Of a DNA stretch of 64,000 bases, positions 17,706 to 26,066 are shown in pieces. The position numbers and the translations under genes were made by a program. Position 1 is the first letter of the stretch. Each line of letters opens with the position of its first letter. Under the pieces are notes generated by a model. The model had not been told where the DNA came from and did not search any database. It saw nothing but the letters and a program-made list of their open reading frames with translations. This DNA is from Calothrix membranacea FACHB-236 (GTDB lineage Bacteria > Cyanobacteriota > Cyanobacteriia > Cyanobacteriales > Nostocaceae): positions 62,001 through 126,000 of the forward strand of contig NZ_JACJPX010000003.1 of NCBI RefSeq assembly GCF_014696315.1. The letters run 5' to 3'.

Positions 17706-18896
17706 TTAACTTTCAGAATTCACTTGATGCTTAGGCTTTAGCCCAAATAGAAATCGCATCATGCTGAGGCGCTTAACCAACACTTCATATAAAATCCCTG
17801 TAACTATCAGGGTTGTAGTACTAATAATTACAAATTTGGCGGCAATATTTAGATGCCATTGCACTACATAAAAAGCGATCGCAACTAAAACTGTCTGATG
17901 CAGTAAATAAAATGGATAGGAAGCTTGGGAGGTATATTGCAAAATACTATGATTAAATCTGAGATATCGCTGACCTAAAGCTAATAAAGCCATTACCCAA
18001 CACCAAGAATTGCAGCCGCGAAATATTTGATAAGCTATATATCCCCATGAATAGCCCCGTGCTGGAAGAATACCACTTGCTTGTATTGCTAAAAGAATGG
18101 ACATTGTAGCTACTGCCATCAATAGCAGCAACTTGTAATTTTTATCGATAGCTGCTGCAAATCTGTCATCAGCACAGAAAAGAAAGCCATATATAAAGTA
18201 AAGCAGGTAAAGCAATACATTTGCCCAATCATCGTAGAGATTTTGAAACCCAAACCATCGAGGACGTAATACACCTTCAATTACTGCTAATGGTAGAGCA
18301 GGCAAAAATATAGCTCCTGGTATGCTCATAAAATCTGCAACCATAGAATACCATTTTTCACCTTTCTCTGTTTTGAAGAATAACAAAAGTGGCAGCGCCA
18401 CTATAGATATCGTAAATAAGTAAATTAAAAACCAAAGGTGCGCCCATTCAAAATTTCCTTGGGGGCGAATACCGTGAAAAAACTGGGGATAAAACTGCAA
18501 ATAAGAGCCGATGTTTTGTTGCTGGCTGAGTAGTTTGTAATATACTTGAGGCGGAACTACCACCAACGTACCAAATAAGAAGGGAATGAACAATCGCCTA
18601 AAGCGATCGCTGATATATTGCTGAGGCGATCGCAACTTAAATATATACCAAGTTGCCGCACCTGCAATGAAGAAAAATAATGGCATATGCCACTGATGCA
18701 CAAAGAAAATAAACCCTCCCAAGGCAGAACTTAGCACGTCATTTTTAATATAAAATTCGCCCAATTCTCCTTGATAAAAAACTGCTCCGGTGTGGAAATA
18801 AATGAGTAATAATACTGCTAATACCCTTAACCAATCCAATTCATAGCGCCTGTCTGATTCAGCATTTTTTGTATATGTATTCTCTATTAAACTCAT
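17706..18896 (-). CDS. Membrane acyltransferase (acyltransferase 3 family)
   Basis: The 396-residue integral membrane protein has about ten hydrophobic segments. It begins YELDWLRVLAVLLLIYFHTG, the family hallmark with Arg and His on the first helix, and later has WHMPLFFFIAGAATWY and SYPFYLLHQTVLVAIAFY. Acyltransferase-3 proteins (OpgC/OafA-like) transfer acetyl or succinyl groups to glycans or lipids. It precedes the GT2 gene in the same direction. Upstream on its promoter side lie two related palindromes (19127-19247) and a MITE copy (18928-19065). Confidence 0.88.
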   Translation of the reverse strand: MSLIENTYTKNAESDRRYELDWLRVLAVLLLIYFHTGAVFYQGELGEFYIKNDVLSSALGGFIFFVHQWHMPLFFFIAGAATWYIFKLRSPQQYISDRFRRLFIPFLFGTLVVVPPQVYYKLLSQQQNIGSYLQFYPQFFHGIRPQGNFEWAHLWFLIYLFTISIVALPLLLFFKTEKGEKWYSMVADFMSIPGAIFLPALPLAVIEGVLRPRWFGFQNLYDDWANVLLYLLYFIYGFLFCADDRFAAAIDKNYKLLLLMAVATMSILLAIQASGILPARGYSWGYIAYQIFRGCNSWCWVMALLALGQRYLRFNHSILQYTSQASYPFYLLHQTVLVAIAFYVVQWHLNIAAKFVIISTTTLIVTGILYEVLVKRLSMMRFLFGLKPKHQVNSES

Positions 18897-18927
18897 TTAA
18901 CTAATATCTAGTTAATTTAAAATCATT

Positions 18928-19065
18928 AGTACTTACGCAAGTGTCATATTTTTTTCGTTTAGGTTTGTCCAATGTCAAATGTCAAGAGTCCAAAAAACCT
19001 AAATTTTTGACCTTTGACTCTTGACTCTTATACCAGAGGATCACTGTGCCAGTTACGTAAGTCCT
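18928..19065 (-). mobile_element. MITE-like element, copy A (TIR AGGACTTACG-type)
   Basis: Read on the minus strand the element starts AGGACTTACGTAACTGGC and ends with GACACTTGCGTAAGTACT, giving imperfect terminal inverted repeats. Internal TTGACTC heptamers and the block AAATTTAGGTTTTTTGGA are shared with copy B at 50882-51033. No coding capacity. It lies 32 bp upstream of the acyltransferase start. Confidence 0.65.
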
Positions 19066-19126
19066 AATCATTATTCCAAATTATATATTGCTGCTTGTTA
19101 CGGATTGAACTTTGGAAAAAAAATTG

Positions 19127-19247
19127 GTTCGCGTAGAGTTTACACGAACTAAACGAATGATTAATCTTGTTTATAGTTTTCCGCGTCTTCTATCAAATTG
19201 GAATTTGGCGTAAAAAAGATGTGTTCGCTTATAATTTACGCGAACAC
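19127..19247. promoter_or_regulatory. Two related palindromes upstream of the acyltransferase gene
   Basis: Site 1 (19127-19149) has arms GTTCGCGTA and TACACGAAC around 5 nt; site 2 (19221-19247) has arms GTGTTCGCTTA and TACGCGAACAC around 5 nt. Each has a single mismatch and the centres are about 96 bp apart. The shared half-site (TTCGCGTA) and 5-nt spacer suggest binding sites of one dimeric regulator. They lie 230-350 bp upstream of the acyltransferase start and just downstream of the rhodanese gene. A dispersed repeat beginning GTTCGCGTAGCG exists in this genome (21616), so a repeat origin is possible. Confidence 0.4.
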
Positions 19248-19353
19248 GATAACCACATAATTTTTCCACCTCAGTCTTAAAGTAAGCTGAGTCAAACTTA
19301 ATTCTGAATTTGGAATTTGTATTAGTTGTCTTCCTTATCTCCTCCAACTTTTG

Positions 19354-19836
19354 TTATCGAGAGGCCAGATAAGAATAATTCTGAGGATGATAACTAGCTT
19401 TCAGCAGTTTTCCCCACTTTGCGTCATAGGGATGGACAAACTGTGTTTGATTGTTGTCATCTTTAAAAATAGGTCGTCCTTCATTTGCCCACTGAAAAAT
19501 ACCTCCACTCAAGTTATAAATAGAAGTAAAGCCTTGTTTTTGAAGCTGTTGAGCAATTTTGGCACTACGGTAGCCAATTGAACAGTACACAACAATGGGG
19601 GTATTTTTTGAAATACTCAAGGCTGTCGTTGAGTCTAGGACAATTGGATCAATACGCATTGCTGCATTGAGATGACTTACTCCGTACTCTGCTGGGCTAC
19701 GCGCATCTAGCACTAAAGGTTGTGGCTTGGCAGAATCTAATAGCCACTTAGCAAATTCTACTGTCGTAATAGGATTGACAGCCGGAAACATTATTCTGAT
19801 GAAGATTTTTAATAGACTTAACACAAGCGATCGCAA
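19354..19836 (-). CDS. Rhodanese-like sulfurtransferase domain protein
   Basis: The single-domain rhodanese has LVLDARSPAEYGVSHLNAAM and an active-site loop CSIGYRS whose cysteine is residue 85 counted from the TTG at 19836. An ATG at 19791 (MFPAVNPITTVEF) is an equally likely start and would remove a short hydrophobic N-terminus (LVLSLLKIFIRI). It probably carries persulfide sulfur or acts as a thiol sensor; the acceptor is unknown. The C-terminal extension after the domain (QTQFVHPYDAKWGKLL) is typical of cyanobacterial members. No operon partners. Confidence 0.82.
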   Translation of the reverse strand: MRSLVLSLLKIFIRIMFPAVNPITTVEFAKWLLDSAKPQPLVLDARSPAEYGVSHLNAAMRIDPIVLDSTTALSISKNTPIVVYCSIGYRSAKIAQQLQKQGFTSIYNLSGGIFQWANEGRPIFKDDNNQTQFVHPYDAKWGKLLKASYHPQNYSYLASR

Positions 19837-20546
19837 TTTTTAGAATTACGTTAGTTAGCTAGAATACTTGCCGCATCAATCTTAACTTGGGCATCGGTAA
19901 AATGCCATAAAAGTATTGAGAAGTTATCTTCATCATGCCGCAGGTAGATTCTTTTTCAACATAATTTATAGCTTAGTCATCACTTTATACCACTTTTAAA
20001 AAAGAATATGGCAGATAAATAAAAAACAGTGCTGTGCCCTCTAAATGTTTTATTTATCGCAAACATTATTTAAATTTATATCGTCTAAATAATAACGATT
20101 AAAATCCATAGATAATGATTTTTCAATAGTAATTTTATAATTTAATAAGGTTAGCTAATTTTTTTCAATAAAAATATAATTGAGACCTTATTTATCAATT
20201 AAATATTAAATTACTGAAGTTCTAATCCAGCACTGCTAATGTATATTTTGAGACACAAATAATGTACTGTAAGGCTATTTTTTGAAAGGAAACTGTAGTT
20301 AGGGGGAAGCTGTAACGCACCAAAAGCCTTGGGAGAGATGCGTTACGCTGACGCTAACGCATCCTACTTAAGAAGGTGTGGGTACAGTATAGGTAAAATT
20401 TTGGCTTGAGACGGAATATGAGTAAAATGACGCAGATAAAAATAATCTTCTGTCTACCTCTGTGCTGATTATGAGTTGAAAAACTCGACAATTTTACGCC
20501 TGAAGTTTGGGAATTATAAACCAGAAGACTTAAATAATCCCAAGCT
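19837..20546. other. 710-bp AT-rich intergenic region before the Ser/Thr kinase
   Basis: No coding frame was recognised. It contains a GTGCTGTGCCCTCTAAATG fragment near 20030-20048 related to the small repeats at 28782 and 52218, and the GATGCGTTA inverted repeat at 20337-20367. The rest is AT-rich with no clear regulatory site. Confidence 0.5.
20337..20367. repeat. GATGCGTTA...TAACGCATC inverted repeat
   Basis: Arms GATGCGTTA and TAACGCATC flank a short GCTGACGC-type centre. It belongs to the same family as the repeats at 30679, 31062 and 33462, differing in the loop. Confidence 0.7.
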
Positions 20547-21602
20547 ATGCAAATCTGTCAAAATATTTATTGCTCAAATCCTTTTAACCCTGATAGCAAC
20601 AAGTTTTGTATGAGTTGCGGACAAAGCAACTTTGGTAAGCTACTGGGAAACCGCTACCGTGTCTTAAAACTATTAGGTGAAGGTGGGTTTGGCAAAACTT
20701 ACGCCGCAGAAGACACAGGTAGATTTGATGATGATTGTGTTATCAAACAATTCTTTCCTCAAGTATCGGGAACCGCCACATTAAACAAAGCAGCAGAATT
20801 ATTTAAGCAAGAAGCAAAACGCTTGTTTGAACTGGGAGAAAATCACCCTCAAATTCCTAGATTGTTGGCTTATTTTGAACAAGGATCAAGCTTATATTTA
20901 GTGCAAGAATTTGTTCAAGGAGAGACTTTATTAGCAGAACTACACCAACAAGCCTTTAGCGAAGAACAAATTCAGCAACTTTTAGCTGATTTATTACCAG
21001 TTCTGCAATTTATCCACGATCGCAACGTTATTCATCGAGATATTAAACCAGAAAATATCATGCGCCGTCAAAAAGATGGCAAACTGGTGTTAATTGACTT
21101 TGGTGGTGCAAGACAAGTCACCCAAACGAGTTTAGCGAGACAAGCTACAGGAATTTATACTATCGGTTATGCACCAAGTGAGCAAATGGCAGGATTTGCT
21201 TCACCAGCAAGTGATTTATATGCCTTGGGTGCAACTTGTGTGCGGCTGTTAACTCAATGTTTGGCTACACAAGATGCAAATGGAAATCTCTGCGATCGCC
21301 TTTATGATCCTTATAATGCTAAATGGTTATGGCGCGAAAGTTTACAAGAAAAAGGTGTAACTATAAGTGATGAATTAAGACAAATTCTCGACAAGTTACT
21401 CAAACACATTGCTGGAGAAAGATATCAATCAGCTACAGAAGTTTTACAAGATTTATATTTCAAAAAAATTAATCAAAAATTTCTCCAAACTCAATCTTTA
21501 CCTATTCCAAACAACTGCACAATTAATGGTTCACCGCTAAATAATTTTGAGTTTAATACCATAACAGTTAGCGGTTACTATATTGGTGGGGTACAGCAAT
21601 AA
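20547..21602 (+). CDS. Zinc-ribbon Ser/Thr protein kinase (short form)
   Basis: The 351-residue cytoplasmic kinase has an N-terminal zinc ribbon with Cys4, Cys9, Cys21 and Cys24, then a Hanks-type kinase domain: glycine loop LGEGGFGKTY, ATP-binding lysine in VIKQFFPQ, catalytic Asp165 in VIHRDIKPEN, and the metal motif DFGG. It phosphorylates Ser/Thr on unknown targets. It is highly similar to residues 1-350 of the kinase at 46054 but stops after FEFNTITVSGYYIGGVQQ, exactly where that protein enters its FGE-like domain. A GTTCGCGTAGCG dispersed repeat begins about 12 bp past the stop. It may be a natural short form or a 3'-truncated paralogue. Confidence 0.92.
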   Translation: MQICQNIYCSNPFNPDSNKFCMSCGQSNFGKLLGNRYRVLKLLGEGGFGKTYAAEDTGRFDDDCVIKQFFPQVSGTATLNKAAELFKQEAKRLFELGENHPQIPRLLAYFEQGSSLYLVQEFVQGETLLAELHQQAFSEEQIQQLLADLLPVLQFIHDRNVIHRDIKPENIMRRQKDGKLVLIDFGGARQVTQTSLARQATGIYTIGYAPSEQMAGFASPASDLYALGATCVRLLTQCLATQDANGNLCDRLYDPYNAKWLWRESLQEKGVTISDELRQILDKLLKHIAGERYQSATEVLQDLYFKKINQKFLQTQSLPIPNNCTINGSPLNNFEFNTITVSGYYIGGVQQ

Positions 21603-21787
21603 AAAATTAACCGCCGTTCGCGTAGCGTTCCGCAGGAATGGCAGAAGATAAACGCTGATAAATTTGTACTTCACTAAACAGCGCGATCATAATGTTTTCA
21701 AGGTAATCTATATCTATAGTAGTTATGCAGCTTTTGTATAAGGTATAACCTCAAAAACTAATTCCACCCGGCTGGAGGATTTAAAAT

Positions 21788-22030
21788 ATGAACGCTCACA
21801 AAATAGAAGTCGTTTTAACTGAAGATGGAACTTTAACACTACAAGGTTTACCTTTTCATGCAGGTGATGCTGTAGAAGTGATTATTTTAGAAGCTAAAAC
21901 CTCAGATCACCAACCAAAATCACAACCCCAATCCGACGCAAATCTTTATCCTTTGCATAACACACAACCATACTGTTATGACGATCCAACAGAACCGGTC
22001 GCTTTAGAAGATTGGGAAGTTTTACAATGA
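21788..22030 (+). CDS. Putative antitoxin of a VapC-type toxin-antitoxin pair
   Basis: The 80-residue protein begins with a short beta-rich segment (KIEVVLTEDGTLTLQGLPF; GDAVEVIIL) resembling small swapped-hairpin antitoxins, and ends in an acidic tail (PTEPVALEDWEVLQ) of the kind that blocks a PIN toxin active site. The ATG has a good ribosome binding site, GGAGGA at 21774-21779. Its stop overlaps the toxin start (ATGA), indicating translational coupling. It probably also autoregulates the operon. Antitoxin role is inferred mainly from position. Confidence 0.75.
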   Translation: MNAHKIEVVLTEDGTLTLQGLPFHAGDAVEVIILEAKTSDHQPKSQPQSDANLYPLHNTQPYCYDDPTEPVALEDWEVLQ

Positions 22031-22416
22031 TTGTACTTGATACTCATATCTGGGTTTGGTGGGTACAAAATGATTCCCGATTAACCAAACAACAGCAGAA
22101 ATGGTTGCAAAACTATGTGACAGATGGTTTAGGAGTTAGTATTCTTTCTTGTTGGGAGGTAGCAAAATTGGTAGAGAAAAAAAGACTAATTTTGCCTTTG
22201 TCTATTGATCAATGGCTAGAAGCTGCTTTAGCTTATCCAGGAGTACAACTATTAAATTTGTCTTTGCCGATTATCGTTGATTCAACTCAATTAAGTGGTT
22301 TCCATAGCGACCCATTTGATCAACTAATTGTGGCTACAGCCCGATTTTATAATTGTCCTTTATTAACGGCAGATGAAAAAATTCTCAACTTTCCAGATGT
22401 CCAAACACTCAAGTAG
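22027..22416 (+). CDS. vapC: PIN-domain ribonuclease toxin (VapC family)
   Basis: The 129-residue PIN-domain protein has the four acidic residues expected for the metal-dependent RNase centre: Asp5 (VLDTHIWVWW), Glu44 (SCWEVAKL), Asp98 (DPFDQLIVATA) and Asp116 (LLTADEKI). VapC toxins cleave RNA and stop translation when the antitoxin is lost. The ATG at 22027 overlaps the antitoxin stop by ATGA, so this start is preferred over an upstream in-frame one at 22012. Complete and apparently active. A bidirectional hairpin at 22502 separates it from the convergent nucleotidase gene. Confidence 0.9.
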   Translation: MIVLDTHIWVWWVQNDSRLTKQQQKWLQNYVTDGLGVSILSCWEVAKLVEKKRLILPLSIDQWLEAALAYPGVQLLNLSLPIIVDSTQLSGFHSDPFDQLIVATARFYNCPLLTADEKILNFPDVQTLK

Positions 22417-22501
22417 ATAATGATATGTGTGATTTGCTCATAATTCCAAATTGATAAATTAAAATTTATAATTAAAAAATATGCTTAATGTTTTACACGA
22501 A

Positions 22502-22535
22502 AGTAAACGGCTTGCTTGATAGCAAGCCGTTTACT
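22502..22535. terminator. Strong hairpin between convergent vapC and nucleotidase genes
   Basis: AGTAAACGGCTTGCT (22502-22516) and AGCAAGCCGTTTACT (22521-22535) pair perfectly over 15 bp with a TGAT loop. It touches the nucleotidase stop codon and lies 86 bp after vapC, so it probably terminates both. T-runs on either side are weak (GAGTTTTC on plus). Confidence 0.7.
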
Positions 22536-24015
22536 ATTGAGTTTTCATTGTGTCCATTACCACGAAACGAATATCCCGCTTTTCGGCAATCAACTTAATA
22601 CCTGGCTGTTGCAGATTTAAGAAATCTAGTCCCATTTCTTTACCACTAATTAAAAACTCAGTAGTAGCAACTTTATAAGTTCTTTTAACATCAAGTGGTT
22701 GATTATTAATTAACCACTTTCCTGAATTTGTTTCTTGAGTAACTTTGGCTGTTTGCAAATAACCACCAGTTCCTTTATTAAGTTTTCCTTGATCCAATAG
22801 CCTTTTTAACAGCGCCCCATTTATCTCTATTGCCACAACTTTACCGCCGAAAGGTAGTATGCGAATCACATCATATTGAGTAATTGGGCCTGGTGGGATG
22901 ACATCATCAATCCGAATTGAACCACCATTAAATACGGCTAAATCGGCATCGGGTACTTCTTTCAACATCGCTGCTGCAATTAAATCTGTTAACTGGGTAG
23001 ATTTATTGCGAACGCTGGATTCTAAACCATCTAAAGCAAATGTCAGTTTTGCAATTTGCTGATCTGGATTAAAACCGTTGGCGCGGAATGCTTGATAACC
23101 TTTTTCTAGCCATTCTCTGACTACCTTGGCGGTTTTTGGTTCGTCGGGAATCTTATCGGTAATTGGTACTAGTCGCGAGTTAACAGCCAGACTTTTTTTG
23201 ACAGTATCGTAAGTTAATTGGTGAACGTAGACTGTACGAGCATTAGCATCAGCTTTAAAAATCGGTGTCAAATCTCGACCCCGCCATAGCTGGATATTTT
23301 CATGCTCGTGACCACCCAAAATGATATCAATTTCTGGTACAGTTTCCGCTAGTTGGATATCGCTGCCATAGGGTAAATGGGTAATGGCGACTATAATATC
23401 TGCTTTTCCCTTCAGTTCCTTTACTTGCTGTTTAGCTGTTGCAATAGGATCTGTGTAACTAACGTACTTAGCCGGATTACTATTCAGGGTAAGACCAATT
23501 AAACCTACCCGGACTACAGCACCGCGATCGCCTTTCACATTGAAGATGATGGAACGCGGTACACTTTTGAAAGGCTGTCCTTTGCTATCTGATACATTAC
23601 TCGATACCCAGCGAAAGCGAGATTCTTGCAATCTTTGATAGAAAAGGGTTTCTGGTAAATCAAATTCATGATTACCAAAAGTCGCATAGTCAAAGCCAAC
23701 AGCATTCATCACCGCTACCATTTGCTGACCGGCTAGCGGTGTCCCGTTAATTTTCGCTGTTCCTAAAGCCGAAGGGCTAAATGCATCTCCTGCTAACACC
23801 GTGTATGTCCGAGGGTTCGCTTTGTAAAGCTGTTGTCGTAAGGTAGCGACACGCGCCAAACCGCCACGAGTTCCCCCCTCTACTGGAGTGATTTCATAGA
23901 TGTCATTTAGCTGCAGCAGGTTAATATTCACAACTTCCGCTAATGCCGGAGTAGCTAAAGCTACTGTTGCCAATAGCTGTAAAACAATGCTGCATCCCTT
24001 CGGGATTAGTCTCAT
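22534..24015 (-). CDS. Secreted 5'-nucleotidase / metallophosphatase (UshA family)
   Basis: The 493-residue protein has a signal peptide (LQLLATVALATPALAE), a calcineurin-like metallophosphoesterase domain with VLAGDAFSPS, GNHEFD, THLPYG and LGGHEHE, and a C-terminal 5'-nucleotidase domain (FNGGSIRIDD; DVIRILPFGGKVVAIEINGALLK cut here into its parts). The first metal motif is NDIYEI instead of the common NDFHG/ND-x-H, a known variant in this family. It probably hydrolyses nucleotides or related phosphoesters in the periplasm for phosphate and nucleoside recovery. It follows a GHL10 hydrolase gene in the same direction, 92 bp apart. Confidence 0.9.
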   Translation of the reverse strand: MRLIPKGCSIVLQLLATVALATPALAEVVNINLLQLNDIYEITPVEGGTRGGLARVATLRQQLYKANPRTYTVLAGDAFSPSALGTAKINGTPLAGQQMVAVMNAVGFDYATFGNHEFDLPETLFYQRLQESRFRWVSSNVSDSKGQPFKSVPRSIIFNVKGDRGAVVRVGLIGLTLNSNPAKYVSYTDPIATAKQQVKELKGKADIIVAITHLPYGSDIQLAETVPEIDIILGGHEHENIQLWRGRDLTPIFKADANARTVYVHQLTYDTVKKSLAVNSRLVPITDKIPDEPKTAKVVREWLEKGYQAFRANGFNPDQQIAKLTFALDGLESSVRNKSTQLTDLIAAAMLKEVPDADLAVFNGGSIRIDDVIPPGPITQYDVIRILPFGGKVVAIEINGALLKRLLDQGKLNKGTGGYLQTAKVTQETNSGKWLINNQPLDVKRTYKVATTEFLISGKEMGLDFLNLQQPGIKLIAEKRDIRFVVMDTMKTQ

Positions 24016-24107
24016 ATTTAGCTGGTAATCACATTGAATCTACGGAATTGATTTTACATGAGTTGGAGAGACGCGATTAATCGCGTCTGTACAAAAGTCC
24101 CCAATCC

Positions 24108-25694
24108 CTAACTCCCAATAGCTGGTTGTCCCTGAGTACCGTAGCGATTGACTGCGGAAATGGCGACGCTATCAATCTTGGTGGGAGAATTAGCACTATT
24201 GAATAAGTAGGAAGTTTGCGAACCGGGAAGGATGGTTGTATTCCACTGATTGCCAGTTTTGGTTTGCATTACCCACAACCAAGCTTTTTCTGGTGCTGGG
24301 GATTGCCAAGTCAGTTTATTGATTTTACCTGTAGTTACATCTCGCTCAACGTTGAGTGTCGGTTGAGCAGGTTGCGTCTTGTCTAACCAGGGAGAAGCGG
24401 GAATTAGCGCGGGAGTGGAGTAAGCTTCCTTTTCTAGTAAATTGGAGATGCGATCGCGGTTTTGCATGATCGGCTTCATACTATAGTGAATGTTGCCTGT
24501 TGAGCCAGCCGAATTACGCGTTGACTTAATTTGAGAGAGAATTTCATTAGCTGGCCAAGCAGCAGCACTGCGATCGCCTACACGACTAGTAAAATTACCC
24601 GGCCAAATATGTCTTCCTAGTTGGTTTTGCTGAATCCACCAATCAAGCAACATCGGATAACTTTGTTGCGCCTTGTCAATTTTCCAATATAACTGGGGCG
24701 AAAAGTAATCTAACCAGCCATTGATTAACCATTGACGAGAATCAGCATATATCTGATTGTACGCATCGAAAGGCTCGCCACCATTAGCACTCTTTGTCTG
24801 CGCTGGGTAACCTGGTCGCCAAATCCCAAAAGGACTAATACCAAACTTCACCCAAGGTTTTTCTTGTTTAATTGCTTGATAGAGATGCTGCACCAATTTG
24901 TTAATGTTGTCCCGTCTCCAGTCATCACGGCTGAGTTTCCCTCCAGTTTGCTGGTATTTCTGCCAACTGGATGCATCAGGGAAATCTATTGTACGTCTAC
25001 CATTTTGTTCTGGATAAGGATAAAAATAATCGTCAAGATGGACTCCGTCTATGTCGTAGCGCTTGACGACATCCATAATGACATTGACAGTATAATCTTG
25101 AACTTCGGTTTCCCCTGGGTCTAGCCAAAGATACTTACCATACTTTTTCACCCAATCAGGATGTGCTTTGCTGACATGGTTAGCTGCTACTGGTGATTTT
25201 GATTGAGCGTGACGGGCGCGGTAGGGATTAAACCAAGCGTGTAATTCTATGCCGCGCTTGTGTGCTTCATCAACTGCAAAAGCTAAGGGGTCGTAATTGG
25301 GTGATGGTGCTTTGCCCATTTCTCCGGTCAAAAATTCCGACCAAGGTTCATAAGCAGAAGCATACAAAGCATCAGCAGCCGGGCGTACCTGCAAAATTAC
25401 AGCATTCAATTTCAAGGACGCAGCGCGATCGAGCATAGCAGTAAGTTCTGCTTGCTGCTGTGATGATGTTAATCCTGGTCTGGAAGGCCAATCAATATTA
25501 GCGACTGTCGCAATCCATGCACCCCGGAACTCTCGTGTTGGTTGAGGAGGGAGAGCCTGAGATTGTATTGGGGGAAAAGTTTCTGCGGAATAGACTGCGG
25601 GCGTAACTGTCAGTAGTAATGTAGTAATAAAAATCGCTATTAAATAGCAGTAACGTAGTTTTTTACGGAATAACAAGCGAAACATTTTGATCAT
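24108..25694 (-). CDS. Secreted family-10-like glycosyl hydrolase (GHL10 / DUF187)
   Basis: The 528-residue protein has an N-terminal signal or anchor segment (YCYLIAIFITTLLLTVTPAV), a GHL10 domain (about 50-400: REFRGAWIATVANIDWPS, LNAVILQVRPAADALY, IELHAWFNPYRAR, DIDGVHLDDYFYPYP) and a C-terminal fibronectin-like beta domain (LTWQSPAPEKAWLWVMQ). The family is related to GH13/GH10-like TIM barrels; some members are thought to act on peptidoglycan or exopolysaccharide, but substrate here is unknown. A periplasmic or cell-surface location is likely. Upstream it is bordered by dense tandem repeats (25726-25880). Confidence 0.9.
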   Translation of the reverse strand: MIKMFRLLFRKKLRYCYLIAIFITTLLLTVTPAVYSAETFPPIQSQALPPQPTREFRGAWIATVANIDWPSRPGLTSSQQQAELTAMLDRAASLKLNAVILQVRPAADALYASAYEPWSEFLTGEMGKAPSPNYDPLAFAVDEAHKRGIELHAWFNPYRARHAQSKSPVAANHVSKAHPDWVKKYGKYLWLDPGETEVQDYTVNVIMDVVKRYDIDGVHLDDYFYPYPEQNGRRTIDFPDASSWQKYQQTGGKLSRDDWRRDNINKLVQHLYQAIKQEKPWVKFGISPFGIWRPGYPAQTKSANGGEPFDAYNQIYADSRQWLINGWLDYFSPQLYWKIDKAQQSYPMLLDWWIQQNQLGRHIWPGNFTSRVGDRSAAAWPANEILSQIKSTRNSAGSTGNIHYSMKPIMQNRDRISNLLEKEAYSTPALIPASPWLDKTQPAQPTLNVERDVTTGKINKLTWQSPAPEKAWLWVMQTKTGNQWNTTILPGSQTSYLFNSANSPTKIDSVAISAVNRYGTQGQPAIGS

Positions 25695-25725
25695 TGGGAG
25701 TTGGTGAGGAGAAGCAAGTCACGGA

Positions 25726-25880
25726 GATGAGGGAGATGAGGGGGACAGGGGGACAAGGGGACAAGGGGACAAGGGGACAAGGGGACAAGGAGAAATGACT
25801 TTTACCAATTACCCATTACCCATTACCCATTACCCAATCCCCAGTCCCCAGTCCCCAATCCCCAATCCCCGATTCCCCAT
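25726..25880. repeat. Block of short tandem repeats (9-mer, 8-mer and 7-mers)
   Basis: The block starts with GAGATGAGG-type 9-mers, continues with about five copies of the 8-mer ACAAGGGG (to 25790), then ATTACCC heptamers and CCCCAGT/CCCCAAT heptamers to 25880. It fills most of the 372-bp gap between the divergent GHL10 and ABC exporter genes; the remaining ~185 bp before 26067 presumably hold the exporter promoter. Confidence 0.8.
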
Positions 25881-26066
25881 GACGACCATATTTTATGAAC
25901 CCTTGATTTGACAAGTAGTAGGCTTACCTTGTTCCCTGTAGCTATTGCTTTAGATGCCTGAAAAACTGATAACTTCTGCTTATAGAATGAAATAATAAAG
26001 GGTTAACAATATACATTTCGTCCTTACCCCTGGAGAGCGCCAGCCAGCGATTGGTAATTATATTTC

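Noticed and set aside
25726-25880. Tandem repeats considered as a CRISPR array
   Set aside because: Units are 7-9 bp and directly adjacent with no unique spacers; no cas genes are in the window.
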